A stretch of 64,000 bases of DNA from the NCBI GenBank assembly GCA_947476465.1, contig CANJQN010000015.1:1-64000 (forward strand), read 5' to 3'. The stretch is from Comamonadaceae bacterium. Lineage in GTDB: Bacteria > Pseudomonadota > Gammaproteobacteria > Burkholderiales > Burkholderiaceae_C. The notes below the pieces were generated by a model. It was not told the origin of the DNA, did no database searches, and was given only the letters and a program-made list of their open reading frames with translations. A program made the translations under genes and the position numbers. Each line of letters starts with the position of its first letter. Within the stretch, counting starts at the first letter, position 1. Of this stretch, positions 40,381 to 49,507 are shown piece by piece.

Positions 40381-41136
40381 ATGACGCTCGGCCGCACCGC
40401 ACTTTCCGTCAATCTCAACAAGGTCGCCCTGGTGCGCAACACCCGGCACCTGGGCATTCCCAGCGTAGAGCGCGCGGCTGTGCTGTGCCTGGACGCCGGC
40501 GCGCAAGGCATCACCGTGCATCCGCGGCCCGACGCCCGCCACATCCGCAGCGACGACGTGCACCTGCTGCACGCGCTGGTGGCCGCGCGCCCGGGGGTGC
40601 AGCTCAACATCGAGGGCAACCCCTTCCACAACCTGATGGAATTCGTGCGCGAGTTGCGTCCGCACCAGGCCACCTTTGTCCCCGACAGCGAAGGCCAGTT
40701 CACCAGCGACCACGGCTGGGATTTCCCGGCCGACGCGCGGCGCCTGGCACCGCTGATCGCGCAAGCGCGCGCTTTGGGGGTGCGGGTCAGCCTGTTCATG
40801 GACCCGCGCGCCGACATGATGGCCGCTGTGCGCGCCGCTGGCGCCGACCGCATCGAGCTCTACACCGAAACGTACGCCCGGGCCTGGGGCACGCCCGAGC
40901 AGGCGCGGGTGTTGCACGGCTTCACACAGGCTGCTGAGGCGGCCCATGCGTTGGACCTGGGCGTCAACGCCGGGCATGACCTCAACCGAGACAACCTCAC
41001 CGACTTTCTGCGCGCGGTCCCGGGTGTCGCAGAAGTGTCGATCGGCCATGCGCTGATCGCCGATGCGCTGGAGATCGGCTACGCGCAGACGGTGCGCGCC
41101 TACCTCGCGTGCATCGACCGTGCAGTCAAAGGTTGA
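40381..41136 (+). CDS. pdxJ: Pyridoxine 5'-phosphate synthase
   Basis: Last ring-forming step of vitamin B6 synthesis (DXP-dependent path). 251 residues. Family motifs: TALSVNLNKVALVRNTR, GITVHPRPDARHI (catalytic His) and LNIEGNP (catalytic Glu), plus VNAGHDLNRDNL near the end. In the fixed recO-pdxJ-acpS order. Confidence 0.95.
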   Translation: MTLGRTALSVNLNKVALVRNTRHLGIPSVERAAVLCLDAGAQGITVHPRPDARHIRSDDVHLLHALVAARPGVQLNIEGNPFHNLMEFVRELRPHQATFVPDSEGQFTSDHGWDFPADARRLAPLIAQARALGVRVSLFMDPRADMMAAVRAAGADRIELYTETYARAWGTPEQARVLHGFTQAAEAAHALDLGVNAGHDLNRDNLTDFLRAVPGVAEVSIGHALIADALEIGYAQTVRAYLACIDRAVKG

Positions 41137-41140
41137 GGCC

Positions 41141-41668
41141 ATGCTCCAGGTCGTGGCCTTGCCTCGATGGGCGCCCGGCGACGGGCTGCGCCTGCAGACC
41201 TGGCGCGTCAAGCACCAGCCGCACGACTTTCACATTCCGGCCTTCATCAGTCTGGTGCGGGACCCCCACGAACTGTCCGCGGCTGATTTCATGGTCCACG
41301 TGCGCGCCGTCGCCGCCCGCATGCGACCGTTCCCGCTGGCCCTGACCTACGCGCTGCCGGTGATGTGGGACGGCCAGCAGGCTCGCGTCTTCCTCATGCC
41401 GGAGCAGGGCGCTGGTGAGTTGTGGCGCTTGCACCGCACGCTGTTCAGCGGCGTCCTGGCGCCGTGGATGCCTGACGCCGGTTTTTTTCTGCCACACCTC
41501 CTGCTGGCCAGCTATTCCATGCCGCAGATGGCCCTGACGGTGGCCGACCAGTGGAACCACCACGAGGCGCCGCTGCATGCCGAGATCGACACCGTGGCCG
41601 TCGTGCGCTTGGGCGCTGAGCGCCCGCAGTGGCTGGCCCAGTTCGAGCTGGGGGCGGGCGCCGCATGA
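41141..41668 (+). CDS. Unrecognised protein, possibly 2H-phosphoesterase (2'-5' RNA ligase) like
   Basis: About 175 residues between pdxJ and acpS. It contains HIPAF near residue 29 and PHLLLAS near residue 126, positions where 2'-5' RNA ligase-type 2H proteins carry HxT/S motifs, but neither matches well. If it belongs there, the active site looks degenerate. No signal or membrane segment. ATG 41141 is 5 bases past the pdxJ stop and the stop overlaps the acpS start by 4 bp, so it is certainly part of the operon. The function is unknown. Confidence 0.55.
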   Translation: MLQVVALPRWAPGDGLRLQTWRVKHQPHDFHIPAFISLVRDPHELSAADFMVHVRAVAARMRPFPLALTYALPVMWDGQQARVFLMPEQGAGELWRLHRTLFSGVLAPWMPDAGFFLPHLLLASYSMPQMALTVADQWNHHEAPLHAEIDTVAVVRLGAERPQWLAQFELGAGAA

Positions 41669-42081
41669 TCTACGGCATTGGCACCGACGTGTGCGACGTG
41701 CGACGCATCCGCGCCTCGCTCGATCGCCATGGCGAGCGGTTTGCCCGCAAGGTGCTGGCCGACGGCGAACTGGTCACTTGGCGCGCCCGCACTGCCCGCT
41801 GGCCCGAGCGCGGCCTGCGCTATCTGGCCACGCGCTTTTCGGCCAAGGAGGCGTTCAGCAAGGCCATCGGCCTGGGCATGCGCATGCCCATGACCTGGCG
41901 CAACTGCGAGATCGCCAAGCTGCCCACCGGCCAGCCGGTGATCGTGCTGCACGGCCAGCTCAAGGCCTGGTTCGAATCGAAAGGGCTGCGAGCCCATGTC
42001 ACCGTCACCGACGAAACCGACTATGCGGCGAGCTTCGTCGTCATCGAGTTCGTCGACTACAAGAAAGAAGATCCTCCATGA
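41665..42081 (+). CDS. acpS: Holo-ACP synthase
   Basis: Adds 4'-phosphopantetheine to ACP. 138 residues, slightly longer than E. coli AcpS. Metal-binding Asp8 ([13 protein letters not shown]) and Glu62 ([12 protein letters not shown]) are visible. Its substrate ACP is encoded at 28322. ATG 41665 overlaps the preceding gene; the next gene overlaps its stop by 4 bp. Confidence 0.94.
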   Translation: MIYGIGTDVCDVRRIRASLDRHGERFARKVLADGELVTWRARTARWPERGLRYLATRFSAKEAFSKAIGLGMRMPMTWRNCEIAKLPTGQPVIVLHGQLKAWFESKGLRAHVTVTDETDYAASFVVIEFVDYKKEDPP

Positions 42082-43238
42082 CCGAACACGCTCCCGTCAT
42101 CCTCGATGTGGCGGGCCTGGCCCTGACCGACGCCGACCGCCAACGCCTGGCCAACCCGCTGTGCGGCGGCATCATCTTGTTCGCCCGCAACTGGGAGAAC
42201 CGCGACCAGCTCACGCACTTGTGCGCGGACATCAAGGCCGTGCGAGAAGACCTGCTGATCTGCGTCGACCACGAGGGCGGCCGCGTACAGCGCTTTCGCA
42301 CCGACGGCTTCACCCGCCTGCCGCCCATGCGCGCCCTGGGCGAGTTGTGGATGAAAGACGGCGGCACCGGCGCCAGCGCCATGCGTGCCCAGGACGCCGC
42401 CAGCGCCTGCGGCTACGTGCTGGCCGCCGAGCTGCGCGCCTGCGGCGTTGATTTCAGCTTCACGCCTGTCCTGGACCTCAACTGGCAAGATGAGGCCCCC
42501 ACGCAAGCGCAGGCGCTTGCTGCCCCCCGAGGGGGCTCGGGAAGCTTGGGGCGGCCCGGCGCTTCCCGAAGCGGCATCATCGGCGACCGTGCCTTCGACC
42601 GGGATCCGCGCGTGGCCACCGTGCTGGCCAAGAGCCTGATGCACGGCCTGCTGCAGGCGGGCATGGCCAACTGCGGCAAGCATTTCCCTGGGCATGGCTT
42701 CGTCAAGGCCGACTCGCACACCGAGATCCCCGTCGACAAGCGCAGCCTCAAGGCCATCCTGGCCGACGACGCCGCGCCCTACGGGTGGCTCAGCACCACG
42801 CTCACCAGCGTGATGCCGGCGCATGTCATCTACCCCAAGGTCGATGCTCGCCCCGCCGGGTTTTCCCACCGCTGGCTGGGCGACATCCTGCGCAGCAAGC
42901 TGGGCTTCCAGGGCGCCGTCTTCAGCGACGACCTGAGCATGGCCGGCGCCCGGCGCATCGACGGCCGCGAGGTCAGCTACACCGAGGCCGCGGTGGTTGC
43001 GCTCAACGCCGGCTGCGACATGGTCTTGCTGTGCAACCAGTCGGTCCAGACCGAGAGCGGCGCGGCGGTAGACGAGTTGCTTCAAGGCCTGGCTGGCGCG
43101 CGCCGCAACGCGTGGTGGCGCCCCAGCGAGGCCAGCGAAATTCGCCGGCTTGAGCTGCTGCCGCAGCGACCTGCGCATTCGTGGGATGCGCTGATGGCCG
43201 AGCCGCGCTACATGCGGGCGCTGGACCTGCTGCCCTGA
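42078..43238 (+). CDS. nagZ: Beta-N-acetylhexosaminidase NagZ with an internal inserted segment
   Basis: Family 3 glycosidase that removes GlcNAc from muropeptides during cell-wall recycling. 386 residues, longer than the usual roughly 340-360. [14 protein letters not shown] (around residue 201) and the nucleophile Asp in [12 protein letters not shown] (around residue 284) are intact. Between VLDLNW (to residue 136) and SGIIGDRAF (from 165) there are about 28 extra residues; NagZ homologues normally pass directly from one to the other. The extra bases (42486-42569) are palindromic GC-rich repeat-like DNA in frame. The enzyme may still fold, as the insert lies in a loop. Last gene of the lepA-nagZ block. 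Confidence 0.92.
   Translation: MTEHAPVILDVAGLALTDADRQRLANPLCGGIILFARNWENRDQLTHLCADIKAVREDLLICVDHEGGRVQRFRTDGFTRLPPMRALGELWMKDGGTGASAMRAQDAASACGYVLAAELRACGVDFSFTPVLDLNWQDEAPTQAQALAAPRGGSGSLGRPGASRSGIIGDRAFDRDPRVATVLAKSLMHGLLQAGMANCGKHFPGHGFVKADSHTEIPVDKRSLKAILADDAAPYGWLSTTLTSVMPAHVIYPKVDARPAGFSHRWLGDILRSKLGFQGAVFSDDLSMAGARRIDGREVSYTEAAVVALNAGCDMVLLCNQSVQTESGAAVDELLQGLAGARRNAWWRPSEASEIRRLELLPQRPAHSWDALMAEPRYMRALDLLP
42486..42569 (+). repeat. In-frame palindromic repeat inside nagZ
   Basis: 84 bp (28 codons) containing GCGCAGGCGC, CCCCCCGAGGGGG and the pair CGGGAAGC (about 42538-42545) / GCTTCCCG (about 42561-42568). Codons read [16 protein letters not shown]... then [11 protein letters not shown], with no resemblance to NagZ. 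The style (CCCCCCGAGGGGGC, CGGCCCGGCG) matches intergenic repeats of this bacterial family and the other GC-rich repeats in this window. Exact ends are uncertain by a few codons. Confidence 0.65.
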
Positions 43239-43298
43239 TCGACCGAGCCTGGGCTACCCCTGCTGCATCGCCACAGTCTGGCGGCACCGACCAAGAGC

Positions 43299-45194
43299 AT
43301 GACCGACCCTGTCTTCGCGCTGTTCGACGACCTCGACGCCCGCCCCGGGCAGCCGAGCAGTCGCCTGTACACCGGCTTCGTGCGCGAGCATCACTGCGCC
43401 GACCCGGGCACGCTCGACGCCACCTGGCATGCGGTCGAGGCGGACCAGCACGCCGGCCTGCACGCCGTGGTGCTGGCCGACTACGCGTGGGGTGACCGGC
43501 TGCAACGCGGCGCGGCGGCCGGCGGCGGTGAGTCGGCCCTGCGTGTGCTCCTGTTCGCGACCTTGCAGCACCTGTCGGCGCAGGAAGCCGATGTCTGGCT
43601 CCAGGCACAGGACGAGGGCCGCGCCACACCGTCGCCCGCAGGCGTACTCGATCCGCAACCCAGCGTCGATCGCGCCGCGTTCGACGAGGCCATCGCCCGC
43701 ATCCACGACGCCATCCGGCGTGGCGAAACCTACCAGGTCAACTACACCTATCGCCTCGACGGCCGCATGCATGGCAACCCCGCCGCGCTCTACCGGCGCC
43801 TGCGTGCCGCGCAGCCCGTGCCCTACGGCGCCTTCATTGCCCTGCCGGCGCAGGCGGGGCAGCCGCGCCATGTGTTGTCGTGTTCGCCCGAGCTGTTCCT
43901 GCGTCACGCGCATGGCCTGTTGACCGCCCGGCCCATGAAGGGCACGGCCGCGCGCACCGGTGATCCCGCGCACGACGCCGCCACAGCGCGCTGGCTGGCC
44001 GGTGACGCCAAGAACCGTGCCGAAAACGTGATGATCGTCGACCTGTTGCGCAACGATCTCGGCCGCATCGCCCGTACCGGGTCGGTCAAGGTGCCGGCGC
44101 TGTTTTCGGTCGAGCCCCATGGCGCGGTGTTGCAGATGACATCCACCGTGCAGGCCGAAGTCGCGCCCGGCGTCGGCTTTGCCGATCTGCTGCGCGCCAC
44201 CTTTCCCTGCGGCTCCATCACCGGCGCGCCCAAGCACCACACCATGTCGCTAATTGCGCAGCTGGAGACCACGCCGCGCGGCCTGTACACCGGCGCTATC
44301 GGCTGGATCGACGCGCCGACCGCGGGCGCGGCCAGCGGCACAGCCTGTGGCGATTTCTGCCTGTCGGTGGCCATCCGCACCGTGGTGCTGGGCGGCGTCG
44401 AGGTCGACGGCCTGCGCCCCGCGCGGCTCGGCGTGGGCGCGGGCATCGTCATCGACAGCCAGCCCGAGGCCGAGTTCGAGGAGTGCCGGCTCAAGGCTCG
44501 TTTTCTCACCGCGCTGGACCCTGGCTTCGAGCTGTTTGAGACCTTGCTGGCCAGCGCCGGGGAGGGCTTGCGGCATCTGTCCCGGCATCTGCATCGCCTG
44601 GCCGGCAGTGCGCAGGCCCTGGGCTTTGCCTTCGACGCCGCACAGGCCGGCCAGCGTCTGCTCGAGCATGTGCAGACCCTGCCCGTTGACACCCCCCATC
44701 GCGTGCGCCTGACCCTGGCGCACGATGGTGGCCTCACGATCACCAGCGCAGGCCTGGCACCGCTGCCGCAGCACCCGGTGCGTCTGATCTTCGCGCCGCA
44801 TCCGGTGGCCCGGCCCGCGTTGCTGGCCCGGCACAAGACCACGCTGCGCCAGGACTACGACGCCGGCGTGCGCGCCGCCGAGGCGGGCGGCGCCTTCGAC
44901 AGCCTGTTCTTCACCCCCGACGGTCGGCTCACCGAGGGCGGTCGCAGCAACGTGTTCGTCAAGCTCGGCGGCCGCTGGTGGACCCCGCCGGTCAGCGACG
45001 GCGTGCTGCCCGGTGTGATGCGGGCGGTGGTCCTGGAAGACCCGCAATGGCAGGCGGGCGAGCGCAGCATTCATCGCGACGAACTGCCGGGCGCGAAGGG
45101 CTGGATGGTCTGCAATGCCTTGCGCGGGACGTTGATGGCCCAGGTGCAGGGGCCCGCACCCGCGGACGATGGCATCCATGGTCGGTCACAATGA
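43299..45194 (+). CDS. pabB: Fused aminodeoxychorismate synthase component I and aminodeoxychorismate lyase (PabB-PabC)
   Basis: Bifunctional folate-pathway enzyme. 631 residues. The N-terminal about 400 residues are chorismate-binding (PabB): MKGTAARTGD, AENVMIVDLLRNDLGRIARTGSV and the FPCGSITGAPKHHTM signature. The C-terminal about 210 residues are class IV PLP enzyme (PabC): FELFETLLAS, RHKTTLRQDYDAG (PLP Lys near residue 513), and LTEGGRSNVFV. Together they convert chorismate and ammonia to p-aminobenzoate. The glutaminase subunit PabA is not encoded nearby. Fused genes of this layout exist in other bacteria. Confidence 0.92.
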   Translation: MTDPVFALFDDLDARPGQPSSRLYTGFVREHHCADPGTLDATWHAVEADQHAGLHAVVLADYAWGDRLQRGAAAGGGESALRVLLFATLQHLSAQEADVWLQAQDEGRATPSPAGVLDPQPSVDRAAFDEAIARIHDAIRRGETYQVNYTYRLDGRMHGNPAALYRRLRAAQPVPYGAFIALPAQAGQPRHVLSCSPELFLRHAHGLLTARPMKGTAARTGDPAHDAATARWLAGDAKNRAENVMIVDLLRNDLGRIARTGSVKVPALFSVEPHGAVLQMTSTVQAEVAPGVGFADLLRATFPCGSITGAPKHHTMSLIAQLETTPRGLYTGAIGWIDAPTAGAASGTACGDFCLSVAIRTVVLGGVEVDGLRPARLGVGAGIVIDSQPEAEFEECRLKARFLTALDPGFELFETLLASAGEGLRHLSRHLHRLAGSAQALGFAFDAAQAGQRLLEHVQTLPVDTPHRVRLTLAHDGGLTITSAGLAPLPQHPVRLIFAPHPVARPALLARHKTTLRQDYDAGVRAAEAGGAFDSLFFTPDGRLTEGGRSNVFVKLGGRWWTPPVSDGVLPGVMRAVVLEDPQWQAGERSIHRDELPGAKGWMVCNALRGTLMAQVQGPAPADDGIHGRSQ

Positions 45195-45200
45195 TGCGCA

Positions 45201-46151
45201 ATGAAGCCCATGGGTGAGCGCGAAGATTCGCGCGAAGTTGATCTGAACGCTGCACCGCGCACCGCGCTGCAACTGCTGCATGCCTACGAAGCCATGCGCA
45301 ACGCGCTACCGGTGGCCAGATGTCCAGCGCGATGGGTGCGGGGCGATGATCTGGCCAGCCTGACGGACCGCTACAGCGCCTTCTTCTTCGATGCTTTCGG
45401 CGTCCTCAATATCGGCGACACACCCATACCCGGTGCGGCCGAGCGGCTGGTGAACTTGCGCCGCGCTGGCCGCCGCATCGTCGTGGTGAGTAACGCGGCG
45501 AGCGTTCCACCCCGGGCGCTCGCAGCGGCATACCAGGCCATGGGGTTCGAACTCGAACCCCATGAGATCGTGACCAGCCGCGAAGCCATGGGGGTGTTCT
45601 TGCAGCGATCCTCCCCGCGCCTCTGGGGCGTGGTTGCGCCGCCTGGCGCGCAGCTGGACGATCTGCCTTGCCGCATGGTGCACCTGGGCGAGATGCCGCA
45701 CGCGCTCGATCAGGTTGAAGGGTTCATCCTGCTCTCATCGCTGGACAAAGACACCGACGCGAAGGAGCGCCTCGCCCACGCCCTGCGCATGCGGCCGCGG
45801 CCGGTGCTGGTGGCCAATGCCGATCTGGCGGCGCCACGGGAGGACGGGTTTTCGGTGGAGCCCGGTTACCTGGCCCGGTGGCTGACCCGCACCGCCTCGC
45901 TCAGTCCGACGTACTTTGGAAAGCCCTTCCCGCCCATCTTCGAGCTGGCGTTGCAGCGCCTGGGGCCCGGCGTCGCGCCGCAGCAGGTTCTGATGGTCGG
46001 CGACACCCTGCACACCGATGTATTGGGCGGCGCGCATGCCGGGTTGCACACGGCACTGGTCGTTCGTTACGGCGTCAGCGCCGAGCTGGACTGGGCGGCG
46101 GCTGTAGCACACACCGGAATCGTTCCCGATCACGTCATCGATCACATCTGA
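45201..46151 (+). CDS. NagD-like HAD-IIA phosphatase
   Basis: 316-residue HAD-superfamily IIA hydrolase. Motif I is FFFDAFGVLNIG; an NagD-type cap and VVVSNAASV (motif II) follow. Motif III/IV are FGKPFPPIFELAL and VLMVGDTLHTDVLGG. The first Asp is followed by Ala-Phe, as in many NagD-type enzymes. Probable sugar- or nucleotide-phosphate phosphatase; the substrate is unknown. It follows the PabBC gene by 6 bp and is convergent with the TPP enzyme gene. The N-terminal 50 residues before motif I are longer than usual, so the true start may be further in. Confidence 0.85.
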   Translation: MKPMGEREDSREVDLNAAPRTALQLLHAYEAMRNALPVARCPARWVRGDDLASLTDRYSAFFFDAFGVLNIGDTPIPGAAERLVNLRRAGRRIVVVSNAASVPPRALAAAYQAMGFELEPHEIVTSREAMGVFLQRSSPRLWGVVAPPGAQLDDLPCRMVHLGEMPHALDQVEGFILLSSLDKDTDAKERLAHALRMRPRPVLVANADLAAPREDGFSVEPGYLARWLTRTASLSPTYFGKPFPPIFELALQRLGPGVAPQQVLMVGDTLHTDVLGGAHAGLHTALVVRYGVSAELDWAAAVAHTGIVPDHVIDHI

Positions 46152-46171
46152 ACTGCGCGTAACGATCAGGG

Positions 46172-47851
46172 CTACGTGGCAGGCACGGGTGGCTTCGGGC
46201 CATCTGACATGAAAGGTGCAGCGACAGTGCCGTTGATCTTGATATCCAGGAGGATGGGGCCGTCAGGCTTTGCGAGCAGCGGCTTGAGCGCGCGTAATTG
46301 CTCAATGTTGCGAACGGTCGCTGTCCTGAATCCGAGCGCATCGGCGATCGGCGCGAAATCGACCATGGGGAACTGCGACAGCGCGGTTGGCATGCCACGC
46401 ATCTTGAGCAGGTGCAGTTCAGCACCGTATGCGCCGTCATTGAGCAATACGATCACAAGGGGAAGGTCCTCTCGCACGGTAGTTTCGAGTTCACTCAGGG
46501 TCATCAGGAAACCGCCGTCGCCGACGATCAGAACCGTCGTGCGTTCCGGGCTCGCGCACGCAAACCCCAGTGCTGCGCCAAACCCCATACCGATGGAGGC
46601 GAAGTCCGCCGTCCATTTGAAGAATGCCGGATCAGGAACCGACACATACGGCGCAATCGAAAGAAAGTTGCCCGCGTCATAGACGAGGGTTCGCTTCTCC
46701 GGCAACAGCCGGTCCAACTCAATGCCGACGCGTCGAGGATCCAGGGTTTGTTCACTGGATACGTCCTTGAAATCTCGGGACAGATCGTAGTTCTCCAGCC
46801 AATCACGCAGCGGCGCAGAGCGCATGTCCATGTCTTCAGGCCGGCGTGCCGGCAGTGCAGCCATAAGCTGCTGCGCGGCAGATTTTGCATCTGCGGCGAT
46901 GGCGACATCGCAATGGAACCAGCGCCCCAGCTTATCCCTTGAGTGATCGATCTGGATCACCGAAGCTTCTGGCGCAAATGCGTTGCCATAACTTGTGGTG
47001 CGTTCGTTGAGGCTGGCGCCGACAGCCAAAATGCAATCGGCCTGTTCAATGAGACGGCGTCCGCCCCCGTGTGAAAACGAACCGACCACGCCGCAATCGA
47101 AAGGGTGCCCACGGAAAAGATCTTTCGCCTTGATCGTCGTGGCGACCGCCGCGCCCAGATGGTCCGCCAAGGCGATCAAAGCGTCGCGCGTCGCTGGGGC
47201 CCGTGCACCCTGTCCGGCGACGATCAAAGGCTTGCGACTTTGCGATAACAAATGAACGGCCGCCGAAATGGCGGCAGCGCGAGCTGGCCGCAACGATGCA
47301 ACCGGCGCGGATATTTGCTTGGGCTGCGTTGCCTGGGGATCGACCTGACTCATCTGAACGTCATGTGGCAACAGATAGGCGTACGCCCCCAGGCGGGCTT
47401 GTTCGTAGGCCATGGTCAGAGCTTGCCGCGCAGACACTGCAAGAGAAGCTGTGCAGCTTGGGATGCCGGTTGCACGTATGGCTTGCGCGAGTTCGAAGCC
47501 CTTCAGGTCGGGGCCAAGGGTCATGGGCGATGCCGCTGGCATCGCTGTGTCGCCAACGATCACAAGCACAGGAGAGCCGGTGCGGTGAGCGAAGGTCATG
47601 CCATGGATCGCATTGGATGCGCTAGGGCCGCGCCCAAGCACCGCAATACCGACCCGGCCCGTCGCCGCCGCATAACCCGCCGCCATGGCGCAAGCGTTGT
47701 TCTCGTGCCGAGCGGTAAGCACTCTCACTCCGGCTGAATCGAGGCTGGCCAAGAGCTGCGCAGTGTCGTCGCTCATCAAACAAAAAACACACTCGACCCC
47801 AAGATTTTTGAGGTCGAGCGCAAGGGCTTCGTAAAGCGGAATCAATTGCAT
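46172..47851 (-). CDS. TPP-dependent enzyme of the acetolactate synthase/benzoylformate decarboxylase family
   Basis: 559-residue thiamine-pyrophosphate enzyme. The N-terminal PYR domain has the catalytic Glu50 in ARHENNACAMAAGYA. A central Rossmann-like domain has LIVAGQGARAPAT. The C-terminal PP domain has the cofactor-binding VGDGGFLMTLSELETTV and LLNDGAYG. It could be a decarboxylase, carboligase or acetolactate-synthase-like enzyme; a small subunit is absent, so classical IlvB is unlikely. 87 bp separate it from the MocR regulator gene on the same strand, which may control it. Confidence 0.85.
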   Translation of the reverse strand: MQLIPLYEALALDLKNLGVECVFCLMSDDTAQLLASLDSAGVRVLTARHENNACAMAAGYAAATGRVGIAVLGRGPSASNAIHGMTFAHRTGSPVLVIVGDTAMPAASPMTLGPDLKGFELAQAIRATGIPSCTASLAVSARQALTMAYEQARLGAYAYLLPHDVQMSQVDPQATQPKQISAPVASLRPARAAAISAAVHLLSQSRKPLIVAGQGARAPATRDALIALADHLGAAVATTIKAKDLFRGHPFDCGVVGSFSHGGGRRLIEQADCILAVGASLNERTTSYGNAFAPEASVIQIDHSRDKLGRWFHCDVAIAADAKSAAQQLMAALPARRPEDMDMRSAPLRDWLENYDLSRDFKDVSSEQTLDPRRVGIELDRLLPEKRTLVYDAGNFLSIAPYVSVPDPAFFKWTADFASIGMGFGAALGFACASPERTTVLIVGDGGFLMTLSELETTVREDLPLVIVLLNDGAYGAELHLLKMRGMPTALSQFPMVDFAPIADALGFRTATVRNIEQLRALKPLLAKPDGPILLDIKINGTVAAPFMSDGPKPPVPAT

Positions 47852-47938
47852 GGCTATGAGGTCTTGAAAAACTGGATGGGATCTATCGGGTTGAACACCG
47901 CGCGTCGTGGTTTTTAATCATAGCCACTGGCCGAGGTG

Positions 47939-49354
47939 CTAGCCGAAGCGCTTCGAGAGAAAGCCGAGAATATGCGCGCTGCCGCTGGTTGCAAGATTGA
48001 ATCGCATCCAGGTCGAAGGGCTCTGCAAAGGGGTGAACAAGCTGCCCGGCGCAAGAAGAATATCTTCCGCCAGACCGTCGATGGCCAATGTATCGCTGTC
48101 CACTCCTGTATCGGCCCACACCAGTACGCCGTATAACGGTGGCGTTGGAATTTTCAGGCCAATCGCTTGCAGCTTGCGCAGCGTCGGCTCGCGCACCGCT
48201 GCAACCCGATTGCGAATGCGCGCCATGTGCTTGCGGTAGTGGCCGTCATTGAGCACCTTGTACACCACGCGTTCCCCGATTTCGGATGTGGTCAGGCATG
48301 TCTTGAGTTTTTGCTCCATCAGAGCCGCCGCGAGATCCTGGTCACAGGCGAGAAAGCCCACGCGCAAGGTGGCGGACAAGGTCTTTGAAAAGCTCGATAC
48401 ATAGATAACCCGCCGCAACTGGTCCAAGGTGGCGAGCCTTGTCGCCGCGCCACCGTGAAAATCGGAGAAGACGTCCGTTTCGATCACCAGGAAGTCCTCG
48501 TGTTCGGCGGTCTGGAGGATTGAATGTGCCTTCGCTGCCGATACGCTGGTGCCGGTGGGGTTCTGAAGCACGGAATTGACCAGAAAAAGCTTGGGCTTGT
48601 GCTGTCTGGCGCAGGCCTGGAGACGCTCGATGTCGGGCCCGTCGGCCAAGCGCGGGATGCCGATCACCTTGAGGCCGAGCGATGCGAACATCGCGAACAT
48701 TCGGTACCAGGCCGGATCCTCGACCAGTACTGTGTCACCGGGAACCGTCAGTTCCCGGCAGATGAGGTCGATCGCCTGCGTGACGCCTGAGGTAAGAACG
48801 ATCTGCTCCGGCTTGGCTGAAATTTCGCACTCCGCCAATTTGAGGCACAGCTGGTTGCGCAGCGGCAGGAACCCGCCCGGCGTGCCGTAGTGAAGCATGG
48901 AGTCAAGGTTTTGACGTCCTACGGCGCGCACAGTTGAAGCGAGCATGTCGGCGTCGAGCCAGGCGGCGGGCAGCAAGGCAGACCCAGGCATGTTGGCGCG
49001 CGCCAGGCTCCCGAACTGGTTCCAGATCAGCCAGGACCTGCTGACGGATTCGGCGGTTTTCTGGCGACGGGCCAGCGGCCCTGCGTTCGGCCGCTTGCGC
49101 GCGAAGAAGCCCGACCCGCTGCGCGATTCCAGGTATCCGAGCGCGACCAGGCGCTCGTAGGCGTTCACCACCGTGAAGCGGCTCACTCCCTGCTCTTGTG
49201 CCTGCGCACGGATGGAGGGGACCTTTTCACCTTGGCTGAGCCTTCCCTCGTCGATCTGCGCGCTGATGCTGCGGACCAGTTGTTCGACCAGCGTCACACC
49301 GGCGCTGCCGGGCCCGTGAGATGCAGAGTGGCCCTGGGGGAATTGCGACTTCAT
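47939..49354 (-). CDS. MocR-type GntR regulator with aminotransferase domain
   Basis: 471-residue regulator. The N-terminal winged helix (about 20-85) includes EKVPSIRAQAQEQGVSRFTVVNAYERLVALGYLESRSGSGFF. The C-terminal fold-type I aminotransferase part (about 110-470) has a likely PLP Lys in YVSSFSKTLSATLRVGF. MocR proteins sense PLP or amino compounds and bind direct repeats in divergent promoters. Here it is divergent from the Bug/dioxygenase pair and upstream, on the same strand, of the TPP enzyme; either could be a target. Start ATG 49354. Confidence 0.92.
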   Translation of the reverse strand: MKSQFPQGHSASHGPGSAGVTLVEQLVRSISAQIDEGRLSQGEKVPSIRAQAQEQGVSRFTVVNAYERLVALGYLESRSGSGFFARKRPNAGPLARRQKTAESVSRSWLIWNQFGSLARANMPGSALLPAAWLDADMLASTVRAVGRQNLDSMLHYGTPGGFLPLRNQLCLKLAECEISAKPEQIVLTSGVTQAIDLICRELTVPGDTVLVEDPAWYRMFAMFASLGLKVIGIPRLADGPDIERLQACARQHKPKLFLVNSVLQNPTGTSVSAAKAHSILQTAEHEDFLVIETDVFSDFHGGAATRLATLDQLRRVIYVSSFSKTLSATLRVGFLACDQDLAAALMEQKLKTCLTTSEIGERVVYKVLNDGHYRKHMARIRNRVAAVREPTLRKLQAIGLKIPTPPLYGVLVWADTGVDSDTLAIDGLAEDILLAPGSLFTPLQSPSTWMRFNLATSGSAHILGFLSKRFG

Positions 49355-49363
49355 CGGTCAACT

Positions 49364-49420
49364 GTACAGGTTCCGGCACCGGTACAGGAAGGGGGTTGCG
49401 CCGACCAACCGTACCGGCCA
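49364..49420. promoter_or_regulatory. Candidate MocR operator repeats
   Basis: In the gap between the two divergent genes GTACAGG occurs at 49364-49370 and again at 49382-49388 (18 bp apart, direct), and an inverted related word, CCGTACCGG, spans about 49409-49417. Direct repeats one to two helix turns apart are typical of MocR binding sites. The repeats lie immediately upstream of the regulator's own start, so they may mediate autoregulation. Confidence 0.5.
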
Positions 49421-49507
49421 ATGCAGCGGCATCGCCCTAAACTTTCGGGCACATCAGCTTGGATGGGGACTTTCGCTGTACCCCCAGGCAACCCCAGAGA
49501 GACCGGT

